Assembly: GCF_963966145.1 (NCBI RefSeq)
Contig: NC_091056.1
Location: 1,550,001 to 1,614,000 of the forward strand
Length of the DNA: 64,000 bases
Origin: Tenebrio molitor
Lineage: Eukaryota; Arthropoda; Insecta; Coleoptera; Tenebrionidae
Direction: 5' to 3'
Made by a program: the position numbers and the translations under genes. The notes under the pieces are model-generated. The model was not told the DNA's origin and made no database searches. It was given only the letters and a program-made list of their open reading frames with translations. Below, in pieces: positions 33,242 to 43,937 of the stretch (positions are counted from its first letter, which is position 1; every line of letters begins with the position of its first letter).

Positions 33242-33799
33242 ATTGGCACAACTCAAATTGTGTCACTATTGCTGCACTAAATTGGTGAAAATGCACTGGC
33301 TCAATTCAGAAGTGCCACTATTGCTCAAACACAAAACAACTATTCCTACAAGAGCTCAAGGCAAACTGAATTTATGCTGGTATTGCTGCCGCGCTTGATC
33401 GAAATTTGACAGATGTCTTACCGACACATGTGTCATCTTAAGGAATCTATGCGAACTAAATTTGTGCCAGTATTGCTACCAGATAGAACAAAAATTTTTC
33501 AGTCTGGTCCATTAATCAGTACAAAATGTGCGATTTTTGAGTTATGCCACTATTGTCGCCGGTGAACGATATGTGGATTACCAATTGAATACAAGTGATT
33601 GCTATGTTTATTGAAGATGCCATTGTTGGTGAAAAGAGATTCATCGGTCCCTAAATTTTGTTCTAAAAATTCCTCATCTTTATCAAGCATTTACATCGAA
33701 AATTCCATCCTTGGTTCGTAGTCTTTCTGTAACAGAGATTGCACTTTTGTATAACGATACGCATATCATATTCAACACTGATGAAGAAACGGATTTCAA

Positions 33800-34150
33800 A
33801 AGTATTCGGGAAAGGAATTTTTGAATATCTGTTGATTGTTAACTTTGAGTGACCGTTGAATGGTTTGTTTTTTTCAAACTGTTCGATGCCAACAAATATG
33901 GATGACCTGCTTCATAGGAGGTCAGTTTACTGACTACAATGTTGGGCATATTTCGACTAGTAATATCAGTGGTTTCATCAACAATTATACTTATGTCACT
34001 TTCACCTATTGATTTTCTAATGTTGTTTATAGCCTAAAATGTATTTTGTTAAATTGCAAAATAACATTAGCAAATAATTCACCTACCTTATTGTAGCAGG
34101 GAAGTATATACTTTACTCACGAAATTACTTTTTTCTTTCGGCGTTTTCAG
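33800..34150 (-). pseudogene. hAT-type transposase fragment with one 53-bp intron
   Basis: The minus strand reads KYILPCYNK, then GTAGGT...TTTTAG (34086-34034), then AINNIRKSIGESDISIIVDE followed by TTDI, and YEAGHPYLLA. DETTD carries the first catalytic Asp of hAT transposases. Splicing at these sites keeps the frame. The rest of the protein (second Asp, Glu, dimerisation domain) is not recognisable downstream. Confidence 0.7.
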
Positions 34151-34560
34151 TTAACTCTGCTCTTCTTGTTTATGTTTATGTCCACGTGAAAATTTGAGGT
34201 TAACCGGTTTTGAGCACCAATTCAATACGCGTCCTGACAACGCTACCAACATAAAAACTAAACAGCATGACCACACAAAACAACTAATAACATGGCATTA
34301 AAAATTCGTTATGCGCTTTGGTTCTACGATTGTCGTAATTATTTATTTTTTTTTCCAAAAGAAGTTTTAGGACATTAAATCCTAAAAGACCTAAAAAATA
34401 GGACACTTAATAGGATTTTAGGATACAAACGGTAAATTTAGGTCTTTAGGACCTAAAAAGTGTTTGGCAAAATGCCGTATTTAACGTAAAGATCTATTAG
34501 ATGACTCTCGTTCATCGGCCTTTAGTCTAAACGAAAAGACATTTATCCTACAATCCGGTC
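34151..34560. other. AT-rich spacer with a short GACCTAAAA repeat
   Basis: Near 34370-34460 the words TAGGA/CCTAAAA recur at irregular 8-20-bp intervals (TTAGGACATTAAATCCTAAA and similar). No gene or terminal repeat was found. Confidence 0.4.
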
Positions 34561-34564
34561 TTTA

Positions 34565-34655
34565 CCTGATGGGGCTCCATCTTGCATCCACCACATCTGC
34601 AGCTTGGTTTGTAGGTGAATGTTATCCAAATCATCTTCAACGACAGTTTGTAAGA
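34565..34655 (-). pseudogene. Short mariner-type transposase fragment
   Basis: The minus strand reads NIHLQTKLQMWWMQDGAPS. It resembles the segment around the second catalytic Asp (MWFQQDGAP) of mariner/IS630 transposases. It directly abuts the R2 fragment at 34656. Only about 30 codons are readable. Confidence 0.45.
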
Positions 34656-35420
34656 AATTCAGGATTTTCCGGGCCACCTAGTGGTCGCCGCTTCCCGGAA
34701 GCGCGGGGTGTCGTACTTCCTTCGTTTGCGCTCATACGAAACTTCCAATTCCGTGCTGTCCCAAGAGACTTGCACATGGGCTATCACTAATAAGTGGCCT
34801 GGCTGATGGACGGCCAGGTCAGGCTTAAATAGTTCCCCAGTTCTGTGGCGTACATGGGGTTCGTCTTCAACACTCCACCCTCGGATCTTGCAATGGCGAG
34901 CGATTTTGTCAACGATCTCATTATGCCGTCTTATTCGTTGCCAGTGCGTGATGGGGCATGTTTGAAGCACACAGGATATGGATTCATCGACGACACAACC
35001 ACCGCGACAACGCCTCTGGTCTTTGGGGGTCGAGGGAATGGCCTTGGTAGGTAAGTAAGTTCGCAGTCCTGAATTGAACTGCATGTACAAAGTCCTTACC
35101 AGACCAACCCCGAGGTTTTTCGAGAGTCCACGCTCGACTTGCCCGATCTTCAGTGGCTTGCTCCAGGCCTTTCGTTAGGGGGTCCGATTTTACCCGGGCC
35201 GACCATGCAGCCGAGTCGTGAATTTCTCTCGCCATTTTGGTCAGTCACCCCATCAGTTTAACCGAGTAGGTTGACCGTAGGAGCGAGTAGATCACCTGAT
35301 CGTTGGTGTGTTTAGTTAGTTTGTCTAACCGACTCAGGAATATCCTTGGAATTGCAGCTCTCAGTTCCGGTTTTGTGACGTTTTACCCCCGACGGTTTCG
35401 CCACCGAAATCTATCAATAT
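34656..35420 (-). pseudogene. R2: R2-type LINE fragment, third copy (C-terminal part)
   Basis: Minus-strand frames read GLEQATEDRASRAWTLEKPR (35235-34984) and, one base shifted near 35050, PTKAIPSTPKDQRRCRGGCV. The latter continues with VLQTCPITH, RIRRHNEIVDKIARHC, LFKPDLAVHQPG, VSYERKRRKYDTPRFREAA and RWPGKS. This covers the zinc motif and restriction-like endonuclease of R2. It is closer to copy 2 (DESIPHVLQTCPLTH) than to copy 1. The conserved His of the zinc motif reads Cys (ISCVLQTC). No 28S sequence flanks it, so it is a dispersed, truncated fragment. Confidence 0.85.
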
Positions 35421-35922
35421 CTATATATAAAAGCGACTGTTCGTACATGTGTTTGCTTTTGACTCAAAAACTACTTGCCGATTTCGTTGAAAATTTCAGA
35501 GTTTATTCTTATTAGTGCCGGGGTCATTTAAGGAGTGAAAATCTCTGAAAATTTTACGGTTTCTTATTATTGCTGAGCACAGAAACGCTGAGAGTGGCTT
35601 GAATGAAATCCGATAGGTAGCGCTAGCGCTGTTTGGCAGTGCTAATCGAAGATTGTATTTGTTCAAATTTCGCCTGCTGTTGAATATCGATAAAATTAAG
35701 TGAATTTCATACAAATTGACACAATTTTGTAAGTATATTCTGTTGTTTTTTTTTTTTTTTTGTTAGATATGTTCTCGGAATGGAAATAACTGAATTGAAT
35801 GTTTTCAATTGACTATTTCATTCATAGCTGTTTCAACCAATCATATTCCGTCACTCAACAATGACTCCTAAATTTCATTCTTCTCAATTTCTTTTTGAAT
35901 CCTGTGTTCCGTTCTAATTTAA
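35421..35922. other. Spacer before a piggyBac end
   Basis: It begins TCTATATATAAAAGCGACTG near 35421, which recalls Helitron 5' ends, but no matching 3' hairpin and CTRR end was located. Otherwise featureless. Confidence 0.3.
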
Positions 35923-36800
35923 TGTTCGGGTCAATATGACCCGATATACTCTCTCTTCCTAATTTAACATAAAGTAAATGTTTCAAGTGTTAATTTATTT
36001 ATAACACATTACAGATTAAAACGTTTTATTTAATTTGTTTTAAATAAATGAAAAAATAAAATAAAATTCGTCCCAAGTATAAAAAAATATTTATTTGGTT
36101 GAGTCACAATTTGGACATAGGTGAATAGCATGCGTTTTGCAAAGATGTTTTTTTTTCAAATCTTACATATAATATTTCGTATCCCACCTCCACCCGGCGG
36201 CACGGCAATTTTGCCGGAGTACATACACTATTACGGATAATACTATCAAGTAATAGTGCAGTGCTTATCAACATAATTACCGGCGTCTCGCCTCCACATT
36301 TTGACTTTCTTGTGTTTTATGTTCTGCATCAATGTTAAGGAAATTCCTATTAGTTTTATTGTCATTATTTGATGGACAAAATTTGCATCGAGCTCGGTTT
36401 TGGGTTCTGGTCTCTTGTTGAATCCTCGATGGTCCTGGTTGGTTTTCCTCTTCTTGCACTCTTTTGACAATCCGCCTAGATTCTTCCGTGCGTGACATAT
36501 GTGTTCTTGAAGAGATGTGGGTTTTTATCAATTCCTTTCCCAACTGTTCCAGAAATAATCTTCTTTTTGTAAGCTTGTTTCCGTTTCAGTTTGGGTTGAT
36601 AGTAGTCCACAAAATGAAAGCATTATAAGCAGTTACGCCTATCATGTTGTAGAATAGTATCATCAGCCACCTGTTAGTTTTTTTTTTGCATGTATGGGTG
36701 GTACTAATACATACATTGGTCCATAGTATGTACAGCACCTTTGGTGCCTTTATTGATAGAACGTCCAGTCCTTGTCCTTCCGGCAGCTACTTCCAGAAGG
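35923..36800 (-). pseudogene. piggyBac-type transposase, C-terminal part with 3' terminus
   Basis: The minus strand reads NKGTKGAVHTMDQC (about 36770), then after a shift NRWLMILFYNMIGVTAYNAF. Then come RRLFLEQLGKELIKTH and the Cys-rich tail CKFCPSNNDNKT (about 36355). This is interrupted by a LINE fragment at 36181-36350 and resumes TKYYM...DLKKKHLCKTHAIHLCPNC to a stop at 36091-36093. The piece K-G-x-VDTMD, RW...FYNMI and the C-terminal cysteine knuckle are classical piggyBac features. The left terminus follows TTAA (35919-35922) and begins TGTTCGGGTCAATATGACCC. The N-terminal half is missing on this copy. Confidence 0.8.
36181..36350 (-). mobile_element. 3'-terminal LINE fragment, copy a (inside piggyBac)
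   Basis: Sense (minus) ends GGCAAAATTGCCGTGCCGCC, then GGGTGGAGGTGGGAT at 36181. It is the same as copies at 49931-50240 and 58915-59363. Only about 170 bp is present. It splits the piggyBac codon series ACT/ACG cleanly. Confidence 0.8.
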
Positions 36801-36910
36801 ACAGGTGTACACGCATTCGGTCCTACTGGAAGTAGTGCCTTATCTTATGGAATCTGTCCTCGCAGGACCGCTATTCTTCCGGCAGTACCGCCGACACATA
36901 CAGTGCCGTA
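36755..36910. repeat. Cluster of short CTTCCGGCAG / CTGGAAGTA words
   Basis: Both-strand copies of words such as TTCCGGCAGCTAC, TTCCAGAAGGAC and CTGGAAGTAGTGCC occur within 150 bp. Similar words occur at 43040-43115 next to the second piggyBac, there in inverted orientation to the transposase. Their origin is unknown. Confidence 0.4.
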
Positions 36911-36986
36911 GGCGTAAAAATTTTGCAGCTTTTATTAATACATCCAACTATCGATCTTTAATTAAATGTACAATACTAAATAAATA

Positions 36987-38447
36987 ACGTGTGATTCAAA
37001 AAAACTTTCATCAAAGCGTGCCATGAAAAAAACTACGTATGTCTGAACATAAAGTTGGATGATTGAAACAGTTTAGGGACCCTAGAACTACGAACGTGTT
37101 GTTGAATTTTGAACTACTCAGCCGTTTGAAATTTGAACTATCAATCGGATAATAATTGGAAAAAGAAACAGAGTTCGATTTAAAAGGACTTTTTTAATGA
37201 AACAAATGTACTTCATTGATTTAAAATTAATTATTAACAACATTAATAAATGAAACTTAAAGCAGATGCGTTATGTGACCACCACCTTCATCCATGCATA
37301 ACCTAACTCTTCTTTCAATGGAGTCAATAACATTTTGCAATATCTACGGCGAATTATTGATTTCTTCGAATTTGTTAGTTATCCTTTGCCGAAGATCATC
37401 CATATCAACCACAGGTGCACTGAAAATTGAAATTTTAATGTATGGCCACAAAAAGAAGTCACACGGGGTCAGATCACAAGACCTGGCAGGCCACTCATGT
37501 GGCATATTTAATCTAATAAGGCGGTTGTCATAAAATTCCATTAAAAAATTTAAATTTGCCCAGGTCGTGTGAATGCGAGCCCCGTCTTGCTGGAAATAGC
37601 CTTGTGTTAATTCATCATCTAACAACGTCTCGATAAAAGGAGTTAAAATTTTCAGACGATATCTCTCGGCATTGAGTATCCCTGCAATTTGAACATTTAG
37701 GTTTTTGAAAGTTGCATAAATAATTGAATATTTACCTTCAAAAAATATAGGTCCAATTAGTGTTCTTCTACTTATTGCAGCCCAAACTCCAATTTTTTGT
37801 GAATGTAACGGTACTTCAATATAATAATGAGGATTCACGCCACTCCACATTCTCATATTTTGTGAGTTAACGTATCCAGATAAGTGAAACCACGATTCAT
37901 CGCTAAAGAATGTTTTTTCCAGTATCGCACCGTTGTTATGAAAATTCTCCATAAACCATTGACAGAATTGCTGTCTTCGAGGTCGATCATTTGGAAGTAG
38001 TTCATAGACTAGTTATAGACGATAAGGATGTAAATGAAGATTTTGTTTCAGAATACGCTGACAAGTGGTATAGGACAGATCGACTTGTTATTGTAAATGG
38101 CGTATTGAAGTATTTGGCTGCTCCTCAATTACTTGTCGTACCGTTTCAATCTTTTCTTCATTTCTCACCTTTGGTCTCCCACTACTTTCTTTACGTCCTA
38201 CACTTCCAGTTTCCCTGTGTAAGTGCACAAGATGATGAACTTTTCTGCTAAATGTATCAAAATGCACGATCACTTCTGGAAAAGTTTCCTGGAAATCTTC
38301 AAATGCATTACATGTGGAATAAATCCACTGCCCATCAATTTTTACGCCGTTTCTGAAATACATTTCCAACATGCAGCGTTTTTGGTGTTCGGTGAAAGCC
38401 ATAACGTTCAAATATTACAATAATAAGTTAATAACCTATAAGATTCA
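36987..38447 (-). mobile_element. Mariner-superfamily transposon, copy B (right end missing)
   Basis: The left end ACGTGTGATTCAAAAAAACT follows TA (36985-36986). Homology to copy A ends abruptly at about 38447, so some 110 bp including the right terminal repeat are lost. On the minus strand, 38411-38088 gives the HTH half and 37952-37344 the catalytic half, in the same frame. They are separated by one TAA (38088-38090) made by an inserted triplet; a TAG at 37344 removes the C-terminus. Catalytic Asp residues are in FFSDESWFHL, YFQQDGARIH and SCDLTPCD, with 36 residues between the last two. It is the better preserved of the two copies. Confidence 0.88.
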
Positions 38448-38454
38448 CAATCGT

Positions 38455-38715
38455 AAACTTTCGAAGCAATTGTCAACAAAATTGAAATTTAATAGTTATT
38501 TTTGATAAATCCAAACTTATTTCTGATCCTAGAGTCCAATTATTACCCATTTGCGATGACGTCATTATTTAGTAACTTCACGTATGTTTGAGCTAGGATC
38601 AGAAACTAATTTGAATTGATCATAAATAACTATAAGGTTAGGTATTAAAACGATTGTAGTCGAAGCAAGCCATACCCATGTTGTGAAATTTGCTGACAAT
38701 TGCTTCGAAAGGTTA
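38455..38715. repeat. Fold-back repeat (TTTCGAAGCAATTGTCA ends)
   Basis: Arms starting TTTCGAAGCAATTGTCA at both ends, plus an inner pair around TTTCTGATCCTAG (about 38521-38532 and 38593-38607), make an imperfect ~260-bp hairpin. It lies directly at the point where mariner copy B is truncated, so it may have caused or followed that loss. Confidence 0.6.
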
Positions 38716-39520
38716 TGTTTGTAATCAATGTAATAAGTGAAAGAAATTAAATGTGCATCTAAGCAAGCCATGAAAATCTGATTTTCAGTTGGTAGTAAAG
38801 CTAAAGGTAGTGACTTTAACTTTCAAAGTTGCTTGCTCTGCGCGAACCCGATTTGACTAATTTTTTAGTTTTTGTCCATTTTAACATTGCCGATTTCAAA
38901 AGCAATGTTACGTCTTTTTACTGATTGAATTAAAGTAATTCTTATTTGTTTTTGTCTTTGTATTTTTACCAAGTAAAGATTTATTGGACATGACCTTCAT
39001 AAATGTGACTTTTGTAATGTAACTAAATTAAAGGTGCTTTTACAAATGCACAGCTTACTTGATGAACATTTATATGAAATCAATTATAAAGATAGCAGAG
39101 ATACGAAAAATCTGACACTGTCAAAGTCATAGCCTTTACATTTGTATTAATCATTGTCCGTTATTTTCTTCAAAAGAATTTTCTGCAAGTAAAAGATTCA
39201 ATCACTAAAGTGCACAGATAAATACATCCAAACTACAAGAAATAAGAAAATCTAAAATTTGCCAACAAATTTGTTCACAATACGAAGATTTAATGCTCTT
39301 GTAAAATGCTAATTTTATGACTGACGGGTCTCGAGAGAGTACCTGGTGCAGTGTTTGACCGGTCCAAGAATTCTGAATACTTCTGCAACTTGAACTACAC
39401 CTCGCCCAAAAGTTTTATTACTGTGCAACAGCCTTAACAGTGTTGTTTTCGCAAGCTGGCCCTACCGAGACATCAGCAAAAGAGATGTGTTCGCCGCAGC
39501 CCACATATTTTGTAGACTTA
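38716..39520. other. No gene identified
   Basis: AT-rich with no supported frame or terminal repeats. The last 80 bp may still belong to the THAP-related remnant. Confidence 0.4.
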
Positions 39521-39526
39521 ATGGCA

Positions 39527-40310
39527 CTAAAAACTATTCTTTGACACCGGAATATAAGTCTGCGTTTCCGCTTCGCAAACGCTTCCATCTCTCATTCGAT
39601 TACACACGAACACCTTGTAGTTATCATTGTTTTCTTCAATAAAATTACATTCCAATGCTTGATCTTGAAACGTTGGTTTTGGACTTTCCAAATCCAAAGA
39701 TACTGCAACGTCCACATCCGAAGAGTATTCTCCAACTATTAATTCCTGGTCTACTATCTTAGGTGTTTCCTGCTTGTTCGTGTTTACTCCTCCGCTCCTT
39801 TTGACTGCTCCTCGGCATTGTGCTCGTTTGAACCTGAACTTTTTAAAAGAAAACAGATCTGAGTACATCCCCTCACGTTCACTTATGTACATTTCTCTAT
39901 TACGTCTCACCTTCCTACCGCACAGTCAGCTAATGTATTTTGCTTTGATATATTTGTCGGAAAAATTGTAGGAACGAAGCTCGGGCTGAGTGGATGATCC
40001 GATTTTTGGTTGCCAATGAAATGTCTGCTGCATATACGTGACCAATGTTTTGGTTCCCAAGGAGATCCATCCCTGCTGCAAGTGCAATATTTTTTAGGTA
40101 ATACATATTAAAAAAAAAAAATAGTTATGAAAGTGGCATCATGTAACTATATGTCTTGTGTGTCAAGCTATAAGAAAAAGGCACTTACTTCACTCGTTTT
40201 ATCGCCTGGATCCATTTATCTTTTTGTTCCTGTTTATACGATATAGCCGGAAATCGGTAAAATTTTGTCCCCGGAGAATTGTTTGAGGCATTGGAACATC
40301 CAACAACGCC
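39527..40310 (-). pseudogene. THAP-domain protein remnant with an intron
   Basis: The minus strand reads VVGCSNASNNSPGTKFYRFP, then KDKWIQAIKRV. A GTAAGT donor (40188-40183) and a 113-bp intron ending TTGCAG (40076) follow, then RDGSPWEPKHWSRICSRHFI and PLSPSFVPTIFP. Spliced, this gives the C-terminal two thirds of a THAP finger, with C-x2-H (CSRH) and the PTIF box. The first zinc Cys is not visible and may be in an upstream exon or lost. After a TGA near 39910 a shifted frame (RRNREMYISEREG to ETQTYIPVSKNSF, ending 39527) may be the next part. THAP fingers occur in host proteins and in P/hAT-like transposases; I cannot tell which here. Confidence 0.65.
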
Positions 40311-40615
40311 AGCACTGACTGCCACTTTTGCTTGGCGGCATTGTTTTGCAGTTTTACATAAATATTATTGAAGCGCACAACTTTTCCACGGACACAATGT
40401 TCCGGGCACAACAAAGAGCTTTTTTTCAATAATAGCGCAATTAATTATTATTATTGTTCGCAGTACCAAATGTCTTTTCCTGCAGCCGTGGCACGAGAAC
40501 ATTTCTACTCGTTTACGAATAAATTTAGATTAAAAAAAAATGGAAATTATAAACAAAAAATATAAACACAATTGCGGGAATAAAATTTCGGGCAGTATTT
40601 TCAATGTCATAACTA

Positions 40616-41419
40616 GAGTCCGCCCGTTCTAAGAGTAGCACACTGAGTCATGCGAATCTGACAAGTAGAATCTTACCAGTGGCGTAACGTGTGCGCACTT
40701 CACTGAAATCAAATAGTTAAAAAAGATATTGTAAAAAGGATTCAATCGAAGGTAAAATAACAAAACCAAATTTTTTTATCGGATAAATTTTTCAATCTTA
40801 CGAAAACTTTTTGCTTTGACAATTTTACGAATTGAATTTGGGCATTTTTAGCTCGCAGGTTTAACCTTTGGATAAAAATGCCCAAATTCAACGAGATCGT
40901 GTTATTTTTGGCAAGATTAATTCCAGAATACAAACTTTAACGTTAATTATCTTTTTATAATACCTACAGTTATTAAAAACTGAACACACACGTTTGATGT
41001 ACACGGGAATTAATCTAAGATAAAATAACAATGAATTTTTCAATTTTACGAAAACTTTTAGCTTTGACAATTTTACGGCTATTTATAATTTTTTTCTCGG
41101 TGCGAATAAATAAAATAAATTAACTGGTAATTTTTTTATTTTGGTATTAAAGATTATTAGTAAAAAAGAATACTGTAAAACTGTGTAGCCCTGAAAAGAA
41201 CTGATTTTATAAAAACGACTAAAAAGACTCGGAAACAACACACGAAATCAACGTGCGACGTAAATTCGAAATGAATCTGGAATCGCCGAAACTAGACTTT
41301 CGACACGGGCGCCACTGCGCAGGTAGAACACCCCTTATTTTTAAAAGTGGACTCGGTCCGACTCAAATTTGTCATCAACGCAGGTTTATTGGTGTGCTAC
41401 TCTTAGAACGGGCGCACTC
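40616..41419. repeat. MITE, 28-bp inverted repeats, TA-flanked, with an internal hairpin
   Basis: Ends GAGTSCGCCCGTTCTAAGAG match over 28 bp with one difference. TA lies at 40614-40615 and 41420-41421. Inside, arms 40832-40850 and 40873-40891 form a perfect 19-bp hairpin (22-nt loop). A ~45-bp segment (AATTTTTCAATYTTACGAAA) is directly repeated at about 40785 and 41035. Non-coding. Confidence 0.75.
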
Positions 41420-41602
41420 TAAAACTCTAAAACAATCGCTTAGTCGCCTTCAAATGGGTCTACGCGCCAGGCCGCTCAAAGCGCCTTATCTAGTTAATTC
41501 GTTTTTTTGGTAGGTATTTTTTTTAAATTTCATATAGTAATGTAATGAATAAAGGTTGGATAAAAGGGAAACGTATAAAAATAGTAGTTTATTTAACGAG
41601 TT

Positions 41603-41708
41603 TGCGTGTAAATTGGACCTTTTTTGGCATGAGTGGGCCAGTTTAAAACGCGAGTGAAACGCGTTTTAAAGGGCCACGAGTGCCAAAAAAGGCCACATTT
41701 ACACACGA
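41603..41708. repeat. Long imperfect hairpin
   Basis: Arms of about 50 bp (41603-41652 and 41660-41708), about 80-85% complementary, enclose a 7-nt loop AGTGAAA. The inner TTTAAAACGCG stem is perfect. It could form a 100-nt cruciform or RNA hairpin. Confidence 0.7.
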
Positions 41709-41910
41709 ACGAGTTGAATACAACGTTTTTTTGTTCGACTAGCCTCTTAAAGGCTCAAAATTCGCTTAAAATCTGTAAAATTAGCTTGACGTTTCGTTTT
41801 GACAAGTTGTGACATTTATCAAAATCCGTTCACACAAGAGAAAATTCTCAAATTCTGACAGTGTCGAACAAAAAACATTATTAAGATTTCAACGATTTTA
41901 ATACTTAGTA

Positions 41911-42119
41911 CGGTCGGTGGACAAATAAAACTGGGACATTTAAAATTGAATTCACGTGAATCAGACCATTGAATAGTCAATATATTTGTCAGTGTCTATA
42001 TAATATGTCATACCAAAGTTAACCTATTTGTAATAAAGCCGTAATTAAACGATGCAAATTTGTAAATTTTGACTTATGTGATTGTCATTTTTGTCCCAGT
42101 TTTATTTGTCCATCGACTG
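41911..42119. repeat. MITE, mariner-like, 209 bp
   Basis: Inverted ends CRGTCGRTGGACAAATAAAA extend about 28 bp. TA lies at 41909-41910 and 42120-42121. The length and TA target are typical of mariner-derived MITEs. Confidence 0.85.
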
Positions 42120-42121
42120 TA

Positions 42122-42950
42122 CATATTCGCTAATTATTCAAAGTGGTAAGTTTTTTCTTTGTACTACGTTTTTCATGTTGACAAGCATTCTTTTTATTTT
42201 TACTATAATTATTTAACACTATATTGCTCATAATTAATGCCGCAAGGACGTATATTTTTTCACATGGTGTTCCACATTCGCATACAACACTAAAAGCAAC
42301 ATAAAGGTTATTTGATTTTATACTTTTAATTGCTAATGTGGTTAATACTCGTACTTTTTGATTATTCTTTTTGCTCAAGAATTGTTAAATACTTGTTCAG
42401 CACCAATTTATCTCACTGTTTTTGATTCAAACTCACAAAAAAACTATCTAACAAACGTGGACTGATGAAGGAATAGACCCACACGCGACGTTGCCAGATT
42501 TCTAACTTCACGGCTTGTAAGTAGAGATGGCTGTGACATAGCCCATATGATGAGGTCGAAGATGAAGAATAGATGATATTATAATTATTATTTACTATTT
42601 TTAGGAGTGAGGTAGTGCTCGTCATTTTTCTCTGTTAATGAAAAAAAGAAAATAAAAAAGGTACAAATGTGCGACACTATATACCTTCAACTTTTCTAAT
42701 TAATTTTAAACTAATTGGCACTTCCTGTTTGTCTATATCCCACAAAACAGTGGCTGTTTTTCCGATTATCTTAGTAATCTTCCTATTACACAATGCTTTA
42801 GTGAATTCTTGCCCAAAATTTTATTTACTCCAAGCATTGTTGGTGCCATTTGCATGAAAATTTGTAGTGCATATTTTATCACCCACTTTAATTTTTAAGA
42901 CTTCCACTACCGTACGCCACTGAAGATTCCACAAAATACCGCCTTCCTTG
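42122..42950 (-). other. Spacer with a degraded coding-like stretch
   Basis: At 42680-42960 the minus strand has a frame with one stop that reads SSSWSEVIKEGGILW, VGDKICTTNFHANGTNNAWS and VLWDIDKQEVPISLKL. Its even, protein-like composition suggests a decayed ORF next to the piggyBac remnant, but I do not recognise the family. 42130-42660 shows nothing. Confidence 0.35.
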
Positions 42951-43284
42951 ATAACTTCACTCCAACTGGAGCTATCGGGTTCAAATTTGCACAACATATA
43001 GCCCGTTTTTTATGCTGATTCTAACTGTTTTGTCTACGTCCTGCTGGTAGTACCGGAACATTTCAAAAGCCAACATGGAAAAATGCGTCCTGCCGGAAGT
43101 ACGCTTGGACGTTCTATCATTATAGTCCAAAATCATTATTGGTTTGCAATCTTGTCGATTCCTGATTTTATTATCGTGGTGTAATGTGCTCATGAGAACT
43201 ACATTTTTATTCTTTTTGGGCACATAATTTACCACAGTTGTGCCATCAGTAAAATAAAATCTTGAACTCTGTACTTCCTTCCAA

Positions 43285-43441
43285 AACAAACCGCTCTCGT
43301 CAGCATTATAAATTTGATCAGGAACTAGACCCATACGTTCAATTTTGTTCGAACTAAAGAGACGAAAAACACAAATCATGCCTGTTCGGATTATTGGGAA
43401 TTCGGATTAACGTGGGTTCGGATTAGCGAGGTTCTACTGTA
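43285..43441 (-). mobile_element. pogo/Tigger-type transposon end
   Basis: The minus strand starts with TA then CAGTAGAACCTCGCTAATCC and more CCGAAC/CCGAAT repeats, the hallmark terminal repeat of Tigger/pogo elements. After about 100 nt a transposase scrap reads GLVPDQIYNADESGLFWK, the conserved first-Asp region. The other end is absent. It lies in piggyBac coding sequence. Confidence 0.75.
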
Positions 43442-43937
43442 GATGAAAACGCTTTTCTGACATTATACTTGAGAAAAATGGGGTTTTAATACTTTCACGT
43501 CGAGAAAAGTAAAGCATATTCAGGCTTGGGGCATACTCCTTGTAATATCAGTAAACCGATAAATGTTTTTAGATCATCTTTATTACTTTATTCGTATCTT
43601 CCCACTTTTTTACTCTTGAATTTGTTTTGATATTTTGATTGTTTGTGAGATATTGATTCGCGTATCGGTTTGTTTCACGAACGATAATTTCAATAAGATT
43701 GTCATCGAAAAACAGTTCGAAAATATCCAATGTATTTTTTGAATTATCCATTGGTATCCTGAATTCCATGATTTCCAGCGAAAGGAAACGAAGGACGTGG
43801 AACCGGGTTTGCCGTCCATGGAATATCAAACGGTTGGGCCGGTTGTGGAAAATTTCCATCATTTTCACGTCACTTTCGTCGGTTTCATCATTGATCTCGT
43901 ATTCGTCTTCGTCCGTGGAAATAATATTAAGCATTGC

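Noticed and set aside
35421..35460. Helitron 5' end (TCTATATATAAAAGC)
   Set aside because: No 3' hairpin with CTRR end and no Rep/helicase sequence was found.
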